The translations under genes were made by a program, and so were the position numbers. A model generated the notes under the pieces. That model was not told the origin of the DNA, did no database searches, and saw nothing but the letters and a program-made list of their open reading frames with translations. A stretch of DNA of 64,000 nt from Castanea sativa (taxonomy: Eukaryota > Streptophyta > Magnoliopsida > Fagales > Fagaceae), in the NCBI RefSeq assembly GCF_040712315.1, contig NC_134024.1, forward strand, positions 23,758,658-23,822,657. Reading direction: 5' to 3'. Of this stretch, positions 56,465-64,000 are shown one piece after another. The first letter of the stretch is position 1; each line of letters starts with the position of its first letter.

Positions 56465-56955
56465 CCAAATTTTCCGAATAGCACAATTTTAGAAAAAATT
56501 TAGGAAAAATGCAACCTGATAAAGTTATTTAGTTATGTAACACGTTTTTAGCGCGTCAAACTCGAGTTTCAAGAAATTGTCAAACTCAAGTTCCAAGCAA
56601 CTCACCACCGCTCTCTCTTAATGCGGTAGTCACTCTACAAGTATAAATGCTTGTGAGGTGTGGGGGACAAGGGCCAGAGTTCAAGTTTCCAAGAAGGTAT
56701 TTCACATACATATACACTTAGATTAGGCTAGAGTAGAAATTCTATCTTGTATAAAAATAAAATAATAAAGGTTCCAAGCAACTCGTTTTGCACGCCAAGC
56801 AGTAGAGTCCATATTGTTTGGAACTCGAGTTTGCTAAACTCGGGTTTGAGTTAGAACTCAAGTTCCAAAAAATATGCTACATAACTATATAAATTTTTAA
56901 AGGTGCTTTTTTCCTAAAATTTTGCTAAAATTGTGCTATTTGACGAATTTTGAAT
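56465..56955. mobile_element. foldback element split by a SINE
   Basis: The left arm CCGAATAGCACAATTTTAG with TAGGAAAAATGCA mirrors the right arm TTTTTTCCTAAAATTTTGC with AAATTGTGCTATTTG. The SINE lies in the middle. The precise ends are uncertain. Confidence 0.65.
56604..56770 (+). mobile_element. tRNA-derived SINE with perfect 14-bp target duplication
   Basis: GTTCCAAGCAACTC occurs at 56590-56603 and 56771-56784. The head has GCGGTAGTCACTCTACAAG and the B-box-like GAGTTCAAGTTTC. The tail has CTTGTATAAAAATAAAATAA. Transcription by RNA polymerase III is expected from the family. Confidence 0.93.
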
Positions 56956-57470
56956 ACGTAATTTTGTTATCCTCTGTCTGTCTTTGTTTATTATTTTTTG
57001 AGAATCATGTTATCTTCTATATATAAATCCTCTAAATTCTTCTTAGTTGAGATAATAGTGAACCTACCTTATTCCGGTCAAAAATAGATACCAATAACAT
57101 CCTGAATAATAATATTGCCATAATTGGTAATAAAGAGGGAAACATAATTATGCCTATCCAATCAGGCATATCATATCTTTCTATCGATTGTCTCAAAAAA
57201 AAAAAAATCAGGCATATCTTTATCTGTCACACCAATATTTCCTTTGAAGTAGAAAAGGTGCAATAAAATTGAGCTGGTGCAAGTTCCCTATCCAAAATGC
57301 CAGATTGATATCTTCTTCAAATTTCCTTCTTTGTATAGAATATGTTCCATTATGGTCAGCTAATTGATTTAGTTGACAAGTGGAAGAAGAATTGCAAGAC
57401 CAAGACAAGGATACGCAATTTAGTTAGAGGGATGTTAAAGCGGTCGAAATTACTTGATTCTTTCATTTCC

Positions 57471-57478
57471 TATAAATA
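57471..57478 (+). promoter_or_regulatory. TATA box of MIR169 F
   Basis: TATAAATAGGGAGTCTAAG differs by one base from the block in C. Confidence 0.7.
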
Positions 57479-57559
57479 GGGAGTCTAAGATGTAGTATTT
57501 GCAGCATCCATTGGATCATGAAGTATTTATTTGAAAGGAAGAGAGTTCTAACATGAGGA

Positions 57560-57682
57560 TAGGAGTTTTGTTTGGTAGCCAAGGATGACTTGCCTGCTCC
57601 TCCAAGGAGTTTCAAGTATTTAGTCCTGGAAACTCTTGTGTAGTTCGTAGGCAATCTCCTTGGCTAATCTAATAGGCTCTTC
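57560..57682 (+). ncRNA. MIR169: MIR169 precursor F
   Basis: The mature sequence at 57576-57596 is the common TAGCCAAGGATGACTTGCC then TG. The star arm TAGGCAATCTCCTTGGCTA (57648-57666) has one G-to-A change. GGAGTTTCAAG and GGAAACTCTT flank the loop. TATAAATA at 57471-57478 is 105 bases upstream. This is the plus-strand partner of copy B in the inverted duplication. Confidence 0.9.
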
Positions 57683-58041
57683 TTTCTTATGTTAGGCCTT
57701 CTCTTCTTCTAAGCAACCCCTCAACATTAGTTTGCCTGCATAATTCGTACAAGGATGTTGGAAGATCCTAACGGGGCATGAGTTTAAGTTCAAGAAGAAA
57801 GGTACATGAAAATGAAATTCTTATTGATGCTTGCCTTTTCCTCTAAATAGGTTTAAGTGTATGGTTTATCTCTATTAATTTATCCATGAAGGCTTGAAAA
57901 CTCTCTCTCTCTCTCTCTCTCACACAAATTACCCCAAAAATATTGTTTGATTTTCAGCTAGTCACCTCAACTAAGCTGATCACAGGCCCCCCTCCCCCCC
58001 CCCCCCCCCTCTCCCTCCCTTCTTCTTTTGTTGATACTTTA

Positions 58042-58180
58042 TGGCTTGTTTGGATAGAGGGGGGGGGGGAAGGAGGGGGAGTGAAGGGGAATAGAGTAGA
58101 GTTGGCTAAAAATAAGCTAATTTTATGTTAAATCTACTCTACTCTACTCCCCCTCCCTTCCCCTTAATCCAAACAGACCA
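58042..58180. mobile_element. 139-bp PIF/Harbinger-like MITE
   Basis: The ends TGGCTTGTTTGGATAGAG and CCAAACAGACCA are flanked by TTA (58039-58041 and 58181-58183). It has the same ends as the MBF1c-carrying element. It is absent from the inverted copy at 27.7 kb. Confidence 0.88.
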
Positions 58181-58269
58181 TTAGTGTTATAGTTTGTGGG
58201 GAGGGGAAATTTGAATGTTGGTTCTCCGATCCTTATAAGAATGACCATCATCACAAGTTCTTGTGTTAA

Positions 58270-58900
58270 AAATAACTCAAATATACAGACATTACACTCT
58301 CAATAATTTGTGAAGAAAAACATTCAAACATACCAATTTTTACTTTGAATGTTCATACTTATGTACATTTCTTGAAGGTTTGGATACTAAATGTAAAGAT
58401 TTGTGTATATTCTTTGAAGACTTGGAAGTTAACCGTATAGATTATAAACTTTTTGCAATGTGTATAAAAATATCCACAAATCAAACAATTGTGTATGTTT
58501 AATGCATAGAATTATGTTCATTTCTTAAAAGTTGCACATTAAATGTATTAACTTATGTACATTTTGAAGGTTTGGATATTGAATGTACATAGCGTACATT
58601 CTGAATTATTTGTGAAAAAATTTCAACATATCAAACAATTGTGTACTTTGAATATTCAGACTTGTATGCATTTATTGAAGGGATGGACATTAAATGTACA
58701 AATTTGTGTGCATTCTTTTAAGATTTGGACATTAATTGTATAGACTTTACACTCAGTATTGTGAAGAAAAATATCTACAAATCAAACAATTTTGTATAAT
58801 TTTGTACATTCAATGGCCAAACTCATTGTGAGTGTGCTTGTTTCTCAAAAAAAAATGTTCAAACTCATCATTTCATTATCAAACAACGTCGTTGTGTTTT
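58270..58900 (+). repeat. degenerate ~150-bp tandem repeat (mirror of 27040-27720)
   Basis: ACATTTCTTGAAGGTTTGGA, AAATCAAACAATTGTGTA and related blocks alternate in about four units. Confidence 0.8.
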
Positions 58901-58965
58901 TTTTTTTTTAATTTAATTAACACATTACCATCTAAAACAAATAAGCCAACATCATTATGCTAATG

Positions 58966-60605
58966 TGTTGGGAAAACACATGGAAAAATACAATTTTGTA
59001 TCTCAAACAAAAACACACAACAGAATATAAACGGATCCACTTCATTCATGTGAGATAACGTGCAACATCTGAATTTAGAAACAAATAATAAGAAGGCGTA
59101 CCTTGGTGTAATGAAATTCAAAACAATTGAAGATCGAACTTGGGAAAACTTTCAATCTTCACTCCAATTCCACAATGTGTCCAAGATGTGTGGTCTCTCA
59201 ATCAGTTCTATACGTATTTATTTAAGAGAATAACCAAGTGTCTCTTGAGAAAGGACTCAATCTTTCTCTTTTAATCATACATATATTTTTGCACTTGGCA
59301 GTTACTTTATTTAATAATTCTTATTAAATAAATAACTGATTATCTAATTAGGTTAACCTTTTTGGACCAACTCGATTAGGCTTAAGTGTGTGGCTTGAAG
59401 TGGGACCAAAAGGGATAAATAAAGCTCTAGCTCCAATGGGCTTTGGACTTATTTGTCAACTCTTGACAAACCCAAAATTACCATTAATTATAATTGAATT
59501 CCACTATGTATATATAATTGCACTCTAGGCCTTATAATAAATTATAACCAAAGATTTTATTAAATATTTAACCCCATCAAGAAAATATTCATAATAATAC
59601 AAAGTCATAATATATAACTGTCACTTAGAAGATTACTACATCTTGATCTTTGAGTACCCGATTTAATCCTTTAAGTTATTCATATATATATTTTATGAAA
59701 TCTAGAGAGCGTTTGGATCCGCGTTTCCTGTGGCGTTTGCGTTTTTTTTTTTTTTTAAAGACTAGCGCTGGGTGCACTATTCATGGGACATGAACAGTGC
59801 ACCAAGGCATATGAACAGTAAAAAAAGAGTAAACAGTGTTTTTTTACACATTAAAAAATTATTTTGGTATAGTATTTTCAGTTTTCTATTTTCAGCAATA
59901 AATCCTATCCAAACGGACCCTAATTTCATAAAATATAAATTTTAGTAACTCTTTACTAAAGTGGTTAGGCCTAGCATTTTGAATAACCAACTCCATTAAA
60001 CTTATCTCAAGTAAATATTTTATATCTCTATAAAGAGACTATGAATTTCATCTTGAGAATATGTGTTCCTTCAACATTACGTGTGTTGCCCAACATACTG
60101 AGTTTTTGACCGTTCGTTTAGATTTCACTCCTGATATATTAAAGCAACCTACATTTCGTAATCAGGTTCACTATTCCCTCAGGATTGAGAATTTATGTAA
60201 ATGAAAGTCATGAGATTTATTATTCATTTGACAGTCATTAATAGAATAATAAATCTCACCAGTTTAATATGTCTTATACACTTAAAACATATTAACATAT
60301 CAACTAGAAGTGTTCACTTCCATGACCAAGACAAATCATCTTAATTAACATGTTATAGTCTTCACAGATGAAATGCTCAATTTCATCACCGACTACGAAC
60401 TAAGATTTTGAGTTTACAAAGAATTTATTATTTATATCTTTTGTGACTAAATCATATAAATCATATACTATGCATCTCAAGAACTATATGATAATGTCCA
60501 AATATTCATGTTATCATTATTTTAGAAAATAATAAAACAATTTATTACATATAATATAATGTCACACATAGCATACAATAAGATTTTAGAGCACTAATCC
60601 CAATA
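58966..60605 (-). repeat. 3' LTR of a copia element
   Basis: It begins TGTTGGGAAAACAC and ends ATCCCAATA on the plus strand. The minus strand has GGCAAGTGGGAGAT, the polypurine tract, just before it. It is homologous to the solo LTRs at 35033 and 53205. A MITE at 59705 is nested. Confidence 0.9.
59705..59919. mobile_element. Tourist/PIF-like MITE nested in the copia LTR
   Basis: The ends GAGAGCGTTTGGATCC and CCTATCCAAACGGACC are flanked by CTA. It carries the TGAACAGTGCACC motif also seen in the MITE at 20696. The other two LTR copies lack it. Confidence 0.85.
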
Positions 60606-61015
60606 ATCTCCCACTTGCCCTTAAAGACTATTGCGCACTAATCTAACTCTCATTCCCTCCAAGTATGACTCAAAAGTCTTCTAGGGCAAAGCTTTGGTAA
60701 AGGGATCTACCGGATTATTTGCATTATCAATCTTTACTACTACCACATCTCCTCGAGCCATAATGTCTCGAATAATAAGGTACTTTCTTTCTATGTGCTT
60801 TCTTTTCTTGTGATTCTTTGGATCCTTGGATTGTGTAACTGCTCCACTATTGTCACAGAACAAAATGATTGGAACTTGCTCCATTCTCATAACACCAAGA
60901 TCAAACAGGAATTTCTTGAGCCAAACAGCTTCCTTTGCTGCTTCACAAACAGCAACATATTCAGCTTCCATGGTAGAGTCGGCAATACAAGATTGTTTAA
61001 CACTCCAAACACCCC
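60606..61015 (-). CDS. copia RNase H C-terminus (partial)
   Basis: On the minus strand the reading is VKQSCIADSTMEAEYVAV, then AVWLKKFLFDLGV, then LFCDNSGAVTQSKDPKNHKK, then NNPVDPFTKALP. It contains the Glu (MEAEY) and Asp (CDNSGA) of copia RNase H, with the usual KHIERKY. Everything upstream is gone beyond 61015. The LTR follows directly after the PPT. Confidence 0.93.
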
Positions 61016-61435
61016 AAACTTTAGGGGGTAAAATCCAAAATCTAAAACTTTAGGGTGTAAACTCCAATCACCCTCAAACTTTAGAAGTGTAATTTGCAAT
61101 TTACCGTTATATATATATATATAAGCTAAAAGCATAACATTTACTATTATTACACTCATGTTAAGCCACATCAGCATACCTTAATATCACTTTTCCTCTA
61201 TCTTTTTATTTTCCTTTATTTTTCAGCTTTTCATTTCCTCTCCTACTATAAATTTACAATTCTCTCTCTCTCATTCTGTACATATTTTTTCCACACACAA
61301 AATATTATTTTCTCTCTATTTCTCTCTCTCAAAATTTTGGTTTTCATTCTCTCTCTTTTTATACTTTTTTTCTTTTCATATTATTTTCTATAAATTTCTT
61401 ACTATTCTCTCTCATATTCTCTCTTAAAAAGTGGT

Positions 61436-61479
<44 letters not shown>

Positions 61480-62040
61480 ATTTTTATTCTTTCTTGCAAC
61501 TATACTTTATATTGATGAATCATTGTGATTTTTAAAACTCTATTTTGTGTTCATACGTTTTGGTGTTGTATTTTTTAGTTCCCCATTACAAGTACTCTCT
61601 CTCTCTCTCTCTCAATTATGGTTTGATTTTTGTTTGATTTAATACTCGATTATTTTGGAAGTAATAATTTGAGTTTAAATAAAACACAATCTTGGCTATG
61701 TTAAAAACATATTGACATTCAGTCTATTTCAGTCAAGTTCATCAATTCGGTTCAATTTGGCCTACTTTAGTCCAATTCAGACTACTTCGGTCCACTTCAG
61801 TTCAATTAGGTTCATTTGGTCTACTTTGGTCAATTCAGTCATGTTCAATCTATTTTGTTTAATTCAATTCATTTGTTCTACTTCGGTCCAATTTGGCCCA
61901 TTCAATCCACTTTCAGTCCAATTTGGTCCACTTAGATATATTCGGTTCACTTAGGCCTAGTTAGTCCAATTAGATCTATTTGGTCCACTTCGATATATTT
62001 GGTCTATTTGGTCCAATTCGGTGTACCTACTTAAGAATGG
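61016..62040 (+). mobile_element. Helitron-like DNA with CT-rich body and minisatellite
   Basis: The 5'-like end TTATATATATATATATAAGC near 61107 is followed by AAAAGCATAACATTTACTA and AAGCCACATCAGC. (CT)n is at about 61438-61476. The minisatellite at 61695-62030 repeats GGTCCACTTCGGTCC-like units. The body is the inverted counterpart of 24195-24700. Confidence 0.55.
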
Positions 62041-62810
62041 CAAAATACAAGTTTGTGATGAGAATACTATTAGTTATTTGAGTAATATCAATTGTAATTA
62101 TATGATAATTTTTTGTTATCATAATAATCTTCTTAAGAAAATGAGAATTTGAATAATTACTTTGAAACTTAAAAAATTTAATTGTATCAAAAAAGTTAGA
62201 AAATTAGAATGCATAATAACAATAGTTAAACGAATATGGACCATTTCATAAAAGAATAATATCAATCAAAAATGATAAAAGTATATATTTGTAAAAATAG
62301 AGTGATGAAAATTATTTTTTTAAATTGTTTAATTTTTAGGGAGAACAAATTATCTACGATAAAATTTAGAGAATAAATTATACATAATTCAATATAAGTT
62401 TGTTATGAGTTTTGATTATAATAATCTCTTTTAAGAGAATGAATAATTTGAATAATTTATTTAAATAAAATCACACGCACGCACACACACATATATTGCA
62501 CTTGAAAGTATAATCAACCTCATCAAATTCATTTCAAAGTAATAACAATAAAATTAATGAGTAACTTCCTTATAAAGATTAGATTTGTATATTCCTAGCC
62601 TTAAGGTTTAGGAAGACTTTCACTTAAATTTAGCCAGACCAAAGGTGGACTGAAATGCTATGGTAATGTGGCTCAACAAAAGTGTAGCAATAATAAATTT
62701 TGTGCTTAAGATTTTAAATATTACTAGTTTAAGATCTATATTTTTTTAAGTAAATTTAGATTTATAATAGGTACTCTCAACTTAAACATATATTTTCCCT
62801 ATCTGTAAGT
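62041..62810. other. AT-rich spacer between opposed minisatellites
   Basis: There is no gene. The sequence is rich in AATAATTTGA-type words and separates two minisatellite arms of opposite orientation. Confidence 0.5.
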
Positions 62811-63176
62811 GTACAAAAATAGACCGAAGTGATTCAAATAGAATGAAGTGGACCAAATGGATAGAATGGGCCAAATGAGAATGAGGTGGACTTAATAGGA
62901 CCGAAGCGGACTGAATAGAACATAGTGGACCAATGTAGACCGAAGGTAACCGAATGGCACCTAAGTGGACTGAATAAGAACGAAAGATAGATTAGGACTA
63001 AACTAGACATAATGGACCGAATAGGACCGAAGTCGACAGAATGGACCAAACAGGACGAATGTGCACCGCATAGAACCAAAGTGGACAAAATTGACCAAAT
63101 AGAATTGAAGTGGATAGAATAAGACCGAAGAGAACATAATGGATCGAAGTGGACTGAATAGGTCTTTTGAATATTT
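62811..63176 (-). repeat. 'GACCGAAGTGGA' minisatellite, opposite orientation
   Basis: About 20 degenerate ~18-bp units such as GAATGGACCGAAGTGG appear on the plus strand. The array is the reverse complement type of 61695-62030 and the same orientation as 24195-24310. Confidence 0.88.
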
Positions 63177-64000
63177 ATCATTTTTATTGCATTTTTAAAG
63201 CTAATATTTCTAATTTCAAATGTTTATTTTGTTTGTATTTTTTACCTCAAAACTAAAGATTTTAGCCTAAATATAATAAAATTTTATACTTTTCAAACTA
63301 AAAACTAAGGAAAAAATGAATTTTTGACCTAAATTGTAAAAAAATAAATAAAAAAAAAACAATTTAAGGCCCAATTAGTCCAAATGGACCAGAGGGGACC
63401 AATGAATCTTGATGCAGTGACATGCTCAGCTCTTGATGCTGTCTTTACCACCAAACTTCCTTCCATTACCGATTCTGCCACCACAGAACCCTAATTAATT
63501 CTCCCACTGCAATAGAACCAAAATCAATCTTGATTCGGTGACATGCAACATTGTTTTGGCTAGAATTGCTCTTGGTACTGATCTAGGGATTCTAGGCACT
63601 AATTGAAGCTGGTGTTTTTGTTGTAGGCCTTGGATCTCTACAGGCAGGATGAGCATATCCATGGGCATTGAGTTGCCTGCTGCCTGATGTATTGCAGTTG
63701 GTTACAAGGCTCAACAAGTATAGATCACCAATGCAAACAAGAGCTTCCAATAAGAATCAAAGCCTGCATCTTAACATCAGACTAGAAACCACCAGTACTT
63801 AGTGAACAACAACACTAAATATGCCAATTCCTTGAACTTTGTGAACGCATTATGAATTCTTGCACATCGATTAGGGAGAGAACTTATATTATGAATTTAT
63901 CCAAATCAGAAGACATTCAAGTACGAAGAAAAAAAAAGTATGTCACCTCATTTTTTTAATAAAAAATACATAAAATAATAGTAGGATTTTTCTGATGAGA
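63177..64000. other. right edge, no supported gene
   Basis: There are AT-rich stretches, then at 63410-63840 more balanced sequence with GATTCGGTGACATGCAACA repeating GATGCAGTGACATGCTCAG. The latter could be part of a transcript, but I see no frame with a known motif. Confidence 0.45.

Larger units (their letters stand above)
57190..58963 (+). repeat. inverted duplication, right copy (MIR169 unit F plus minisatellite)
   Basis: It mirrors 26975-28450. It runs from the TGTCACACCAATATTTCC box through the hairpin and the ~150-bp repeat (58270-58900) to the copia LTR insertion at 58966. Confidence 0.85.

Noticed and set aside
61107..61125. TA-rich tract as a telomere or origin
   Set aside because: It is a short simple repeat at a Helitron-like 5' end and carries no TTTAGGG repeats.

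Overview
This window looks like plant nuclear DNA from a woody eudicot. The reasons are its high A+T content, introns with GT/AG ends, nested LTR retrotransposons, MITEs and SINEs, and microRNA genes of the plant miR169 family. The Ty3/gypsy gag N-termini resemble those I associate with Fagaceae such as oak, but that is recognition from memory and not a search result. I see no intact host protein-coding gene. The protein-coding content is retrotransposon gag/pol in various states of decay plus three pieces of host genes carried inside DNA transposons.

The most important host content is a dispersed cluster of MIR169 genes. Five complete hairpins lie near 10.3, 28.0 (minus strand), 30.2, 51.3 and 57.6 kb. 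A sixth is cut inside its mature sequence by a retrotransposon at 46.48 kb, and a seventh promoter-only remnant lies at 24.1 kb. Each copy sits in a homologous unit with a shared upstream region. The six hairpin units, cut one included, also share a TATA box about 100 bases before the mature sequence. The units at 27-28.5 kb and 57.2-59 kb form a large inverted duplication.

Layout. 1-5.47 kb: 5' end of a minus-strand Tat-like Ty3/gypsy element that runs off the left edge. 6.08-7.17 kb: Pack-MULE-like element carrying an exon of a LEA-2 (hydroxyproline-rich glycoprotein type) gene. 9.2-10.7 kb: MIR169 unit A with a GC-rich MITE. 10.7-19.4 kb: AT-rich Helitron-like and LTR remnants, a ~430-bp tandem array derived from an LTR, and a hAT MITE. 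19.4-22.36 kb: truncated Ty1/copia element with a MITE in pol. 22.4-23.4 kb: LTR remnant. 23.4-27 kb: truncated MIR169 unit, a Helitron-like element with a minisatellite, a long-TIR element carrying an L-type lectin receptor kinase fragment, and a MULE MITE with a perfect 9-bp target duplication. 27-31 kb: MIR169 units B and C. 31.4-31.9 kb: TRIM retrotransposon. 32.08-43.28 kb: complete 11.2-kb Tat-like Ty3/gypsy element with 5-bp target duplications and an antisense, intron-containing ORF that is interrupted by a solo copia LTR. 43.4-44.9 kb: hAT-like element. 45.4-51.7 kb: MIR169 units D and E separated by a truncated plus-strand Ty3/gypsy element. 52.8-55.6 kb: PIF/Harbinger-like element carrying an MBF1c coactivator gene fragment that is itself split by a solo LTR. 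56.2-57 kb: foldback elements and a SINE. 57.2-59 kb: MIR169 unit F. 59-61 kb: 3' LTR and RNase H end of a copia element. 61.1-63.2 kb: Helitron-like DNA with minisatellite arms in opposite orientation.

The functional reading is that the microRNA genes are the conserved cargo. They probably act on NF-YA transcription factor mRNAs, as miR169 does in other plants. The transposons have split, inverted and spaced them. Expression of any copy is inference from hairpin, star sequence and TATA box only.
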